Origin: CAYRDC01 sp964422925
GTDB taxonomy: Bacteria > Bacteroidota > Bacteroidia > Chitinophagales > S012-47
Direction: 5' to 3'
DNA length: 14,622 nt
Assembly: GCA_964422925.1 (NCBI GenBank)
Contig: CAYRDC010000036.1
Coordinates: forward strand, 1 to 14,622
Part shown: positions 1 through 8,170 of the stretch, piece after piece
Position numbering within the stretch: position 1 is the first letter of the stretch
How the letters are laid out: each line of letters opens with the position of its first letter
Notes under the pieces: generated by a model
What the model saw: only the letters and a program-made list of their open reading frames with translations
Database searches by the model: none
Told to the model about the DNA's origin: nothing
Made by a program: the position numbers and the translations under genes

Positions 1-496
1 AAAAGGAAGCGTCTCCCAGGATTTTGCCTTCCACCGACTGAATGCCGGCTGCCCGGATACTGTCTGCCAGTTTTTTCAATATGGATTCAGGGTATCCTTT
101 GCCAAAATAGCGGGAAGATCCAAAGGACGGATCTCCCCCACCCTGTAAAATAATATTTCCCTGAAGGTTTCCATCCGGATCAATCCTACCGGTATAATAC
201 AAGCGGGTGACTAACCTTGTATCCGGGCCAAGCAGGTCCAGGGCCGTTCCACAGGTGATTAATTTGGCCAGGGAGGCCGGTATTAATGCTTCCATACCCC
301 GGTAGTGGACCCATTCCTCACCGGTGGCAACATCCCGCAACGAAAAACCCCATTGCGCATACGCAAAGGCTTCATCCTTTTGGTATTTGGCCAATTCACT
401 TTCCAGGACAACCAGGTCCGGCCTCCCCTGACCTGGAACCAAGGAAGACAACAGGATAAGAAAACCCAGTACCCAAAAACGAAACCAGTGATTCAT
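1..496 (-). CDS. dacB: D-alanyl-D-alanine carboxypeptidase / endopeptidase, PBP4 type (peptidase S13), N-terminal part
   Basis: The frame reads from an ATG at 496-494 off the left edge, giving 165 residues of a longer protein. Residues 1 to about 24 form a signal peptide (short basic start, then a hydrophobic run ending in PGQG), so the product is exported to the periplasm. The SxxK active-site motif is visible as SLAK, with the acylated serine at S75 and K78. It is followed by the family block GNIILQGGGDPSFGSSR at about 113-129. In S13 enzymes the SxN and KTG motifs lie further on, beyond the window. The family cleaves the terminal D-Ala from peptidoglycan stem peptides and can cut cross-links. 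It is divergent from the T9SS gene at 613. No clear promoter box was found upstream. Family assignment is firm; the truncation is only the window edge. Confidence 0.93.
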   Translation of the reverse strand, partial: MNHWFRFWVLGFLILLSSLVPGQGRPDLVVLESELAKYQKDEAFAYAQWGFSLRDVATGEEWVHYRGMEALIPASLAKLITCGTALDLLGPDTRLVTRLYYTGRIDPDGNLQGNIILQGGGDPSFGSSRYFGKGYPESILKKLADSIRAAGIQSVEGKILGDASF

Positions 497-570
497 ATTT
501 TTCAACTTTGCTTCTTGTCACGAAAATGTTAAAGAAGAGGCCCCGAGTTACATAAATATGAAAATAGTGT

Positions 571-578
571 TACTTTAG
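571..578 (+). promoter_or_regulatory. Possible -7 box for the T9SS/Omp28 gene
   Basis: TACTTTAG differs from the Bacteroidota -7 consensus TAnnTTTG at one base. A TTA triplet at 548-550, one mismatch from the -33 TTG, lies 20 bases upstream. Transcription would start about 30 bases before the ATG at 613. Both elements are imperfect, so this is tentative. Confidence 0.35.
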
Positions 579-612
579 TTGTACGGTATCATTCACAACA
601 AAATAAATCATC

Positions 613-2733
613 ATGAAAAGATTTTTACCTTTTTTTCTGGCTTTTTTCACGGTTTTGGGCCTGAATGCACAATCTTATTATTATATCCCGCACCTCAACG
701 CGGGCCAAAACCCGGGAAACCTGAACCAGGATGGCGAATATCCGAATGGGCAGGGCCTGCCTTTGGGTTGGACAAGCCTGCTGGGCACCTCGCCCACCCC
801 GCAGTGGACGGCTGTGCAAACCATACCGTTTACATTCAACTTCAACGGGCAGCCGGTTACACAATACAAAGTGTCCACCACCGGGATACTCACTTTTGAC
901 GTGACTGCGGCCACCCCGCCCGCTTCCACTCCTTCCACCCTGCCCAACAATGCTATCCCAAACAAATCCGTGGTTATCTGGGGCATTGAAGGCACGGGGA
1001 GCAACGACTTTATTGTATCCAAAACTTTCGGCACGGCCCCGAACCGGCAGCACTGGGTGTTTTTTGCTTCCTACTCGGCAGCAGGTTCTACAGTAGGCTG
1101 GACCTACTGGAGCATTGTGCTGGAAGAAACCACTGACAAAATTTATATTGTGGACCAGCGTACGGCCAATACAACCACTTCTTTGACGCTGGGGTTACAG
1201 ATTGATCCGGCCACTGCCCTGATGGTAAACGGATCTCCCAATATTACGGCTCAGGCAGGAAATTCGGCTTCTCCCAATGATAATTCTTATTACGAATTCA
1301 TTTACGGCAATCAACCCGATTATGATTTGGCCCTGTCTTCAATACAGGTAGGCAACGGGGATGGGCTGGCTCCACTGAATCAAAATAACAACATCACCGG
1401 TACCATCCAGAACAACGGAGCGCAAACCATCACTTCTTTGGATGTGAATTACAAAATCGACAATGGAATGACCGTTGTGGATCATAAAACGGGATTAAGC
1501 ATCGCCAGTGGCAATACTTACAATTTCACGCACTCCACACCCTGGGTTCCCACCTCCGGTGGCGGCCAGATAAAAACCGTGGACGTCTGGGTATCGAACC
1601 CGAACGGTAACGCGGACCAAAACCCGGGCAATGATTCGGCCCAGACCTCGGCCTTGGTGAATCTGGGCATCAGCGGAACCAAATACGTGTTACTGGAAGA
1701 ATTCACCACGGTGCCTTGCGGGTTCTGCCCGGACGGAATGCTTGTGGTTGAAGACATTTTAAACACATACGATAATGTCATTGCCACCGGAGTTCATGCC
1801 GGGTTCGGAACAGATGCCATGACCAATACCCACGCCAGCGCCCTGGCCGCGGCTTTCACCAACGGAGCCCCGACAGCCGTAATTGACCGGACTTATTACG
1901 AAGGCGAATCGAATGTAGCCATCAGCCGCAATATCTGGGCTGACAAAGTTTCCCAACGGCTGAATGAATGGACACCAGTCAATGTAAAGGTAAACGGTTC
2001 TTATGATCCGGGAACCCATACCATCAACGCAACAGTATCGGCTGATTTTGTGGATTATGCCGCACCGGGCAATATCCGGATTGGCCTGCAGGTCATTGAA
2101 GACAGTGTAACCGGCACCGGAGCAGGTTACGATCAGCACAGTTACTATTACAATGCCACCGGGCATCCGTTTTACCATGTCGGTGTCTGGAACGGAAATT
2201 ATGCTACTATTCCCGGGTATATACACAAACACGTACTTCGGGATGCTTCGCCCAATATCTGGGGTGCACCGGGTGTCATTTCCAATCCGCAGCCTAACGA
2301 CCACTTTACGCGTAACGCTTCGGTGGTGCTCGACACCACTTGGGACGAAGACCAGGTTTACCTAATAGGATTCGTGGCTTACTACGATGCTAACAACGTG
2401 GCCAAACGCCAGGTATTGAATTCATTCCAGGTAAAATTATCCGAACTGGGCGGTGTTGGTCTTAACCCGGTTGTTTTGCAGAAAAGCGTACTGTATCCGA
2501 ATCCCACAGCCGATATGGCGGTCTTGTCTCTGTTCCTGAATGAAAAAGCAGATGTCTCTGTTTTTCTGACAGATCTGAGCGGGAAACTGGTGAAAAATAT
2601 CGTGCGTCAAGCCTATGCTCGTGGCGAGCATTCCATTGGAATATTCACGGGCGACCTGCCTGACGGCATTTACCTGGTAAATGTCCGGACCGGGGATTAT
2701 AGCATTATGAAAAAACTTGTTGTTGCACATTAG
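613..2733 (+). CDS. Omp28/thioredoxin-like secreted protein with T9SS type A sorting domain
   Basis: A 706-residue exported protein, starting at an ATG after an A-rich leader. Residues 1-20 are a signal peptide ending LNAQ. Residues about 25-232 look like a beta-rich jelly-roll domain (FTFNFNG, then a VSTTGILTFD strand). Residues about 236-348 resemble a CARDB/Ig-like module (DYDLALSSIQV start, Asn-rich loops). From about 357 an Omp28-related thioredoxin-like domain begins with LLEEFT, then CGFC (C369, C372), with GAPT at 418-421 placed like the thioredoxin cis-proline loop (P420). Residues about 627-706 form the Por-type sorting domain (LYPNPT, SGKLVKN, GIYLV, KKLVV). These two cysteines are the only ones in the protein. 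By family knowledge, such proteins cross the outer membrane through T9SS and are attached to the surface or released. Substrate and partners are unknown; a disulfide or redox role is inference. Confidence 0.88.
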   Translation: MKRFLPFFLAFFTVLGLNAQSYYYIPHLNAGQNPGNLNQDGEYPNGQGLPLGWTSLLGTSPTPQWTAVQTIPFTFNFNGQPVTQYKVSTTGILTFDVTAATPPASTPSTLPNNAIPNKSVVIWGIEGTGSNDFIVSKTFGTAPNRQHWVFFASYSAAGSTVGWTYWSIVLEETTDKIYIVDQRTANTTTSLTLGLQIDPATALMVNGSPNITAQAGNSASPNDNSYYEFIYGNQPDYDLALSSIQVGNGDGLAPLNQNNNITGTIQNNGAQTITSLDVNYKIDNGMTVVDHKTGLSIASGNTYNFTHSTPWVPTSGGGQIKTVDVWVSNPNGNADQNPGNDSAQTSALVNLGISGTKYVLLEEFTTVPCGFCPDGMLVVEDILNTYDNVIATGVHAGFGTDAMTNTHASALAAAFTNGAPTAVIDRTYYEGESNVAISRNIWADKVSQRLNEWTPVNVKVNGSYDPGTHTINATVSADFVDYAAPGNIRIGLQVIEDSVTGTGAGYDQHSYYYNATGHPFYHVGVWNGNYATIPGYIHKHVLRDASPNIWGAPGVISNPQPNDHFTRNASVVLDTTWDEDQVYLIGFVAYYDANNVAKRQVLNSFQVKLSELGGVGLNPVVLQKSVLYPNPTADMAVLSLFLNEKADVSVFLTDLSGKLVKNIVRQAYARGEHSIGIFTGDLPDGIYLVNVRTGDYSIMKKLVVAH

Positions 2734-2756
2734 AAACCGGCCAGAGATCCGGATGG

Positions 2757-2790
2757 AAAGGCAGTCTGCAACGGCTGCCTTTTCTTTATC
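2757..2790 (+). terminator. Intrinsic terminator after the T9SS/Omp28 gene
   Basis: An 8-bp perfect stem (AAAGGCAG at 2757-2764 with CTGCCTTT at 2775-2782) encloses a 10-base loop and is followed by the T-rich run TTTCTTTATCTTT. It lies 23 bases after the stop at 2733. The T-rich tail overlaps the -7 box of the next operon. Confidence 0.75.
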
Positions 2791-2794
2791 TTTG
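2765..2794 (+). promoter_or_regulatory. Promoter of the aminotransferase-kinase-trkH operon
   Basis: TATCTTTG at 2787-2794 matches the Bacteroidota -7 consensus TAnnTTTG exactly. TCTG at 2765-2768, one mismatch from TTTG, lies 18 bases upstream and could serve as the -33 element. Transcription would start near 2800, leaving a leader of about 60 bases to the ATG at 2860. The -33 part lies inside the loop of the preceding terminator. Confidence 0.6.
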
Positions 2795-2859
2795 CACGGC
2801 ACCGGCAACCCGGAAAAAGGGTGTGCCGGAAACCATTCTGATTTATTGAATTGAACGCT

Positions 2860-4056
2860 ATGATTAAATTATCAGACCGGTTACAACGGATGCAGGAGTC
2901 TGAAACCATTCGTATGGCCCAGCTCAGCCGGGATTTGCGCAGCCGGGGTATCGATATCCTGGATATGAGCCTTGGAGAGCCGGACTTTGATACACCGGTT
3001 CATATCCGGGAAGCCGCTAAAAAAGGCATGGATCAAGGCTATACGCATTATCCTCCGGTAGCCGGATACCTGGATCTACGGGAAGCTATTTGTGAAAAAT
3101 TCAGACGTGACAATGGTTTTTACTTTATCCCGGAGCAAGTAGTTGTTTCCACCGGGGCTAAACAATCGCTGGCTAACCTGATGATGGCCCTGCTGAACCC
3201 GGGCGATGAAGTGTTGTTGCCGGAACCCTATTGGGTCAGTTACCGGGCACAGGTTAAAATGGCGGAAGGCATACCGGTGGAAATACCCACTACCATTGAA
3301 ACCGATTTCAAGATTTCACCGGAGCAACTGGAAGCCGCCATCACGCCCAAAAGCAAAATGTTCCTTTTCAGCTCTCCGTGCAATCCCACCGGATCGGTTT
3401 ATACACGGGATGAGCTTGCTGCTTTGGCGGAAGTGTTTGCGCGTCATCCGCAGATTATCATCATCTCGGATGAAATATATGAGCTTATCAATTTCAACCC
3501 GCCCCACGAAAGTATTTACCAATTCGAGGAATTGCGGCACCGGTGCGTTATTGTAAACGGTCTTTCCAAAGCCTTTGCCATGACAGGTTGGCGCCTCGGT
3601 TACATGGCCGGGCCGGTGGAAATCGCCAAAGCCTGCACCAAAATCCAGGGGCAGTACACTTCCGGTGCTTCCACCATTTCGCAACGCGCGGCCATGGGCG
3701 CTTTGCTGTCGGACTACGCGCCCACTTTTGCTATGCGCGATCAATTGCTACAACGCAGAGACTTGCTTATCAGGGAACTGGAGCCCATCACCGGCATGAA
3801 GTTGAACCATCCACTAGGTGCATTTTACCTCTTCCCGGATATTTCCTATTACATCGGGAAAAGCATAAATGGCACTACCGTCCAGGACAATACCCATCTT
3901 TGCCTGTTAATGCTGGAAGAAGCCCATGTAGCTATCGTTACCGGCCGGGCCTTCGGAAACGAACAATGCATCCGGCTCAATTTCGCCATTGATGAAGACA
4001 AGATCAAAACGGCCGGACAAAGGCTGCGCGAATTCTTCGCTAAATTTGATACCTGA
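2860..4056 (+). CDS. Pyridoxal phosphate-dependent aminotransferase, class I (aspartate aminotransferase-like)
   Basis: A 398-residue protein, normal length for subgroup 1 aspartate aminotransferases. PLP-binding residues are all present: N175 in the NPTG block, D204 and Y207 in SDEIY, Schiff-base lysine K237 in NGLSKAFAMTGWRLGY, R245, and the substrate carboxylate arginine R372 in CIRLNFA. The reaction is transfer of an amino group between an amino acid (probably aspartate or glutamate) and a 2-oxo acid in the cytoplasm. A loop at about 328-345 (SYYIGKSINGTT) recalls class 1-beta enzymes, some of which also act on prephenate, so exact substrate is open. I take the ATG at 2860; a TTG three codons earlier is in frame but has no support. 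It is first in an operon: its TGA shares one base with the ATG of the next gene. Confidence 0.9.
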   Translation: MIKLSDRLQRMQESETIRMAQLSRDLRSRGIDILDMSLGEPDFDTPVHIREAAKKGMDQGYTHYPPVAGYLDLREAICEKFRRDNGFYFIPEQVVVSTGAKQSLANLMMALLNPGDEVLLPEPYWVSYRAQVKMAEGIPVEIPTTIETDFKISPEQLEAAITPKSKMFLFSSPCNPTGSVYTRDELAALAEVFARHPQIIIISDEIYELINFNPPHESIYQFEELRHRCVIVNGLSKAFAMTGWRLGYMAGPVEIAKACTKIQGQYTSGASTISQRAAMGALLSDYAPTFAMRDQLLQRRDLLIRELEPITGMKLNHPLGAFYLFPDISYYIGKSINGTTVQDNTHLCLLMLEEAHVAIVTGRAFGNEQCIRLNFAIDEDKIKTAGQRLREFFAKFDT

Positions 4057-5057
4057 TGAATTTATCTGCACAGCAAATCCATCAACTCATTCAATCTTTC
4101 GAAGGGCACAAAGCCATGGTGATCGGAGACATCATGGTAGACTCCTATATCCGCGGATGGGTAAGCAGGATTTCCCCCGAGGCCCCGGTTCCGATAGTAG
4201 CTGTTCAAAACCGGGAATACCGCCTGGGCGGTGCCGGGAATGTAGCCCTTAACCTGAAGGCTTTGGGAGCGGAGCCCCTGTTGTGCGGGGTTACCGGACA
4301 GGATGAAGGGGGCGACACCCTGGTTGTGCTCATGCAGCAGCACGGGTTGAGTACTGAAGGCATTATCCAAAGCAAGCGCAGAATCACCACCCGGAAGACC
4401 CGGATCATGGCCCGCGAACAACAAATGCTTAGAATAGATGAAGAGCAGACCGGTTTTCTTCCTGCCGAAGAAGAAGCCCAATTTATCAGGGAATGCGACC
4501 GGCTGCTCCAAGTGTTTCAACCGGATGTGCTGATCCTGCAGGATTATGATAAAGGGGTTCTCACACCGGCTGTTATCGACTTTATTATCGGCCAGGCATC
4601 CCGGAGGAATATCCCGGTGGCTGTTGACCCGAAGTTCCGGTCATTTTTCGCTTACCGGAATGTCACGCTCTTTAAGCCTAACCTGAAGGAACTATGCAAA
4701 GCCCTGAACCGGGATATTATTAGCACGGAACCGGAAAAATTGCAACAGACTGTAGCGGAAATAGACAAGAAGATTTCGGCACAGCATTATTTAGTTACTT
4801 TATCGGCTGAAGGAATTTATCATTGGTCGCAGGAAGGAGGAACCTTGTTTGCCCCCCTTCACCGGGCCAATGTAGCGGATGTTTCAGGAGCGGGCGACAC
4901 GGTTATAAGCATCAGCGCGTTGAGCCTGGCTACGGGAGCCGATATGTCACTGGCTGCCCAAGTGGCTAACCTGGCCGGTGGACTGGTTTGTGAACATCCT
5001 GGGGTAGTGCCCGTGAACAAAGAAGAATTACTGACCCTGGCCAAAACCCTATTTTAG
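4056..5057 (+). CDS. PfkB-family sugar kinase, D-glycero-D-manno-heptose-7-phosphate kinase (HldE N-domain) type
   Basis: A 333-residue ribokinase-family kinase. PfkB signature 1 is seen at about 58-73 (GGAGNVALNLKALGAE), and signature 2 at about 275-290 (DVSGAGDTVISISALS) with the catalytic base D281. The segment RISPEAPVPIV (38-48) and the DYDKGVLT block (163-170) are typical of the RfaE/HldE kinase domain, which phosphorylates heptose-7-phosphate at C1 on the way to ADP-heptose for lipopolysaccharide. The nucleotidyltransferase domain that follows in fused HldE is absent, so the second activity must be encoded elsewhere if this is the heptose pathway. Translation is probably coupled to the aminotransferase (1-base overlap), and trkH follows 5 bases later. 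Family is sure; sugar specificity is inferred from similarity only. Confidence 0.85.
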   Translation: MNLSAQQIHQLIQSFEGHKAMVIGDIMVDSYIRGWVSRISPEAPVPIVAVQNREYRLGGAGNVALNLKALGAEPLLCGVTGQDEGGDTLVVLMQQHGLSTEGIIQSKRRITTRKTRIMAREQQMLRIDEEQTGFLPAEEEAQFIRECDRLLQVFQPDVLILQDYDKGVLTPAVIDFIIGQASRRNIPVAVDPKFRSFFAYRNVTLFKPNLKELCKALNRDIISTEPEKLQQTVAEIDKKISAQHYLVTLSAEGIYHWSQEGGTLFAPLHRANVADVSGAGDTVISISALSLATGADMSLAAQVANLAGGLVCEHPGVVPVNKEELLTLAKTLF

Positions 5058-5062
5058 GCATT

Positions 5063-6886
5063 GTGAATTTCCTAAAAAGGATACGCGAGGTAATCAACCG
5101 GTTTATTTACGACAGCCAGGACAGTGTCCTGCCTTCCCTGAAATACCTCGTATTCTTTTCCAGCCTCCTGGCCTTTGGCATTCTTACCTATTATTATGGA
5201 TTTCCCCACCAACCGGCCGAGAAATCCATGTTGCTGGATTTCATCAAAACCCTTTTCCTCATTTACATCATCAATTTCTTTATCCGGTGGTTTTATGATG
5301 AACACAAATTCATCTTCCTGAAACAGAACTGGTTCGAAGGTTTGCTGATACTGCTCCTGATTCTGGATGGGTTTAGCCTGTACCTGCTGAAAGTGCCGGT
5401 GCTTAAACAATTGTTACAGTACCTGAACCTAACGGATTACCAGCCGTTTTACATCCTGTTTATTCAGTTTTACATGATGATCCTGGCCGGCCGGGAAGTG
5501 ATCCGCATCGGGCAGGGTATATTCTCATTCCGGATTAAGCCGGCTACCCTGATGGTTCTTTCCTTTGCTTCGCTGATTGCTGTAGGAACTGGCTTGTTAA
5601 TGCTTCCGGAGATGACCACCCAACCCGGCAGCATGCACTGGCTCGATGCGCTGTTTACTTCGGTAAGCGCTTCCTGTGTGACCGGACTGATTGTTGTGGA
5701 TACAGGCACCTTTTTTACGCTGAAAGGCCAGCTGGTGATTCTGATGCTGATGCAATTGGGAGGCATTGGCATTGTAACCTTCGCGTCTTTCTTTGCCTTA
5801 TCATTTACAACCGGTTCCAGCATACGCTACCAAACCTATATGCTCGATTTGTTGAGCAGCGAAAGCTTTAACACAGCCCGCAGCCTGTTGCGCAAAATCA
5901 TCTATTATACCCTGGTGTTTGAACTGATCGGTGCCGTAATGATTTACAGCCTTTGGGTTCCGGACAATACTTTCTTTCTCAATCATGATGTCTGGCTGAA
6001 GGTTTACTATTCTATTTTTCATTCCGTATCCGCTTTTTGCAACGCGGGTTTTTCATTGTTCCCGGACAGCCTGATGAATCATTTTGTAATGGCTCAGCCC
6101 ATGATGCAAATGGCTTTTGCTCTGTTGATTATACTTGGTGGTTTGGGTTTTCCCGCCCTGCAGGACCTTTTCGGCCGGGAGGCATTGCGGGAGCGTATGC
6201 GCAAACCCTGGCGCGACTGGCAGGTAGCCACCAAGGTAGCTGTGTACAGTGCCCTGGTTTTGATTATCACCGGTGCGGTATTGTTTTACCTGCTCGAAAA
6301 TCACAATACCCTGGAAGGACAGGACGGCACTCATAAAGTGATTTTATCTATTTTCCAGTCTGTCACAACCCGTACAGCCGGTTTTAACTCCGTGGATATC
6401 AGCGCGATCAGCACGCCAACGGTTATTATGTTCCTGGTATTGATGTTCATTGGAGGCTCTTCCGGTGGAACCGCGGGAGGAATCAAAACCTCCACTTTTG
6501 TGGTGATCATGACTTCGGTTTTCGGCACCATCCGGGGGAAAAAGCAATTAACCCTGGGCAAGCGGTCGATTTCCTACGTGTTTCTCAACCGGGCCTACTC
6601 CATTGTGGCTTTTGCCTCAATTTTTGTAGTGCTGGCCATTTCCCTGCTTACCATATTCGAACCCGACAAAGACCTGACCGACCTGGTATTTGAAGAATTT
6701 TCGGCCTTTGGTACTGTAGGATTGTCCAGAGGCATAACCAGTGCGCTTTCAGATGCCGGAAAGGTGGTGATTATTTTCAGCATGTACCTTGGGAGGTTGG
6801 GCACGCTCACCCTGGCCTATGCGTTAAGCCGTCCGGTACGGACCAATGCCTACAAATACCCGCAAACGCATATGATGGTTGGCTGA
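5063..6886 (+). CDS. TrkH/KtrB-type potassium uptake channel subunit
   Basis: A 607-residue inner-membrane protein with the four pore repeats of the TrkH/Trk/Ktr superfamily. Their filter turns are VTGL (206-209), NAGF (327-330), TAGF (438-441) and GTVGL (550-554), each with the expected glycine. GGSSGGTAGGIKT (464-476) marks the gating-loop region after the third filter. It lets K+ cross the membrane, normally under control of a cytoplasmic TrkA/KtrA ring, which is not encoded in this window. E. coli TrkH has 483 residues; the extra N-terminal part of about 155 residues carries three or four further hydrophobic segments (about 28-46, 57-77, 92-110, 126-142). The start is a GTG, 5 bases after the kinase stop; no nearer ATG exists before residue 56. 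Third gene of the operon. Its TGA abuts the stop of the convergent permease. Confidence 0.9.
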   Translation: MNFLKRIREVINRFIYDSQDSVLPSLKYLVFFSSLLAFGILTYYYGFPHQPAEKSMLLDFIKTLFLIYIINFFIRWFYDEHKFIFLKQNWFEGLLILLLILDGFSLYLLKVPVLKQLLQYLNLTDYQPFYILFIQFYMMILAGREVIRIGQGIFSFRIKPATLMVLSFASLIAVGTGLLMLPEMTTQPGSMHWLDALFTSVSASCVTGLIVVDTGTFFTLKGQLVILMLMQLGGIGIVTFASFFALSFTTGSSIRYQTYMLDLLSSESFNTARSLLRKIIYYTLVFELIGAVMIYSLWVPDNTFFLNHDVWLKVYYSIFHSVSAFCNAGFSLFPDSLMNHFVMAQPMMQMAFALLIILGGLGFPALQDLFGREALRERMRKPWRDWQVATKVAVYSALVLIITGAVLFYLLENHNTLEGQDGTHKVILSIFQSVTTRTAGFNSVDISAISTPTVIMFLVLMFIGGSSGGTAGGIKTSTFVVIMTSVFGTIRGKKQLTLGKRSISYVFLNRAYSIVAFASIFVVLAISLLTIFEPDKDLTDLVFEEFSAFGTVGLSRGITSALSDAGKVVIIFSMYLGRLGTLTLAYALSRPVRTNAYKYPQTHMMVG

Positions 6887-8140
6887 TCAAATGCTCCGGA
6901 TGGCTGCCACAGGATCCATGCGGGCAGCCATCAAGGCAGGAATAAATCCGGATATTACCCCAATCCCAACCGAAACCAACAACCCGGTAACAATATTCTT
7001 TACGGAAAGAATAAAGGTGAAATTCACCATGGTATTGGCAATTTGAATGGCTGCAAACACCAGCAACAACCCGATAACACCCCCTATGAGGCAAAGCAAA
7101 ACGGATTCGAGCAGGAATTCATAAAGAATAAAAATTCTTTTTGCCCCGATGGCTTTTTTAATGCCAATCAATGATGTCCTTTCCCTGACGGAAACAAACA
7201 TAATGTTGGCTATACCAAAACCACCCACCAAAATGGCAAACCCACCGATAAATATGCCAGCCAGGTTAATCAGCCCGAATGTTTGGTTCAGCCCCTGGCT
7301 TAATATGCTGACCTGGTTGATGGCAAAATTGTTTTCCTCCACCGGCTTCAGGCGCCTGACATTTCGTAAAATACCGATTAACTGATCTTTCAATTCCGCC
7401 AGGCTTATATCGTCTTTTGCCTCGAGTATCACCCGCTGCCCAAATGCCTGGCTCCGGGCATTCACAAAGCCTACCAGATAGTTATAAGGGAAGATGGCAA
7501 TTTTATCCATGTTCCAGCTCAAAAGGCTCTCGCCTTCTTTTTCAACGGTACCGATAACAGTTACTTTTCTGCCCATAACGCGTACAGAACGCCCGATGGG
7601 GTCCAGGCCTGTTCCAAACAGGCTCTCGGCCAGGTTCCCTCCGAGGATAACCACATTATCGCCTGTGAATGACTCCTTTTCCGTAAAATACCGGCCGCGC
7701 TCGATTTTTATATCGTAGATCTTATTGTAATCCTGGGTCACTCCAGCCAGCAGGGCATCATCGACTGAATTGTTTTTATACTGAATTTGCTTATCTGCCA
7801 AAATAAATTGCATGGCCACGGCCTTGGCCTTATCAGCCTTTTCCTGCAGTGCTTTGAAATCATTCCGGTTGGCTTCCGGGCGGTTGATATATTTCCACCA
7901 GGGATATTCCCCGCCAAATTGCCAGGGCCATTTTTCAACGTACAGGACTTTGTCTCCCATTTGGCTGACACTTTCCCGCACATTGTTTTCCAGGCTGTCG
8001 ACCGATGAAAAAACCACGATGATGCAAAATATACCGATGGTGATGCCCAGTAAGGAAAGGAAAGAGCGGAGTTTGTTATTCCATAATTCCTCCAGGGTGA
8101 GCTCAAAACTTTCTCTGAATATGCGGAAGATTACCCTCAA
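6887..8140 (-). CDS. MacB/FtsX-like ABC transporter permease
   Basis: From a TTG at 8140 the product has 417 residues with MacB topology: TM1 at about 27-47 after NNKLRSFLSLLGI, a large periplasmic domain at about 48-287 (with KWPW and PWWKY motifs I recall from Bacteroidota homologues), then TM2 at 288-315, TM3 at 342-367 and TM4 at 383-406. The loop ERTSLIGIKKAIGAKR after TM2 and the ending AARMDPVAAIRSI are FtsX-family hallmarks. Such permeases work with a LolD/MacB ATPase in mechanotransmission, moving lipoproteins, peptides or drugs from the periplasmic side; the substrate here is unknown. No ATPase adjoins it; one lies at 10939. There is no ATG near the start. A TTG at 8173 is in frame but sits inside the -7 box, so 8140 is preferred; 8173 would add 11 residues. 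Confidence 0.87.
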   Translation of the reverse strand: MRVIFRIFRESFELTLEELWNNKLRSFLSLLGITIGIFCIIVVFSSVDSLENNVRESVSQMGDKVLYVEKWPWQFGGEYPWWKYINRPEANRNDFKALQEKADKAKAVAMQFILADKQIQYKNNSVDDALLAGVTQDYNKIYDIKIERGRYFTEKESFTGDNVVILGGNLAESLFGTGLDPIGRSVRVMGRKVTVIGTVEKEGESLLSWNMDKIAIFPYNYLVGFVNARSQAFGQRVILEAKDDISLAELKDQLIGILRNVRRLKPVEENNFAINQVSILSQGLNQTFGLINLAGIFIGGFAILVGGFGIANIMFVSVRERTSLIGIKKAIGAKRIFILYEFLLESVLLCLIGGVIGLLLVFAAIQIANTMVNFTFILSVKNIVTGLLVSVGIGVISGFIPALMAARMDPVAAIRSI

Positions 8141-8170
8141 TACATTCAGTATTTGCGGTCTTAAAAATAG

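Noticed and set aside
305..532. 75-residue plus-strand open frame at the left end
   Set aside because: It lies antisense to the clear dacB frame (signal peptide, SLAK motif) and its own translation shows no family or compositional sign of a protein.
625..2304. Several long minus-strand open frames opposite the T9SS/Omp28 gene
   Set aside because: The plus-strand frame has a signal peptide, domains and sorting domain; the antisense frames only reflect codon bias and have no recognisable content.
2851..2859. TTG start for the aminotransferase
   Set aside because: An ATG three codons later fits; the extra residues have no support.
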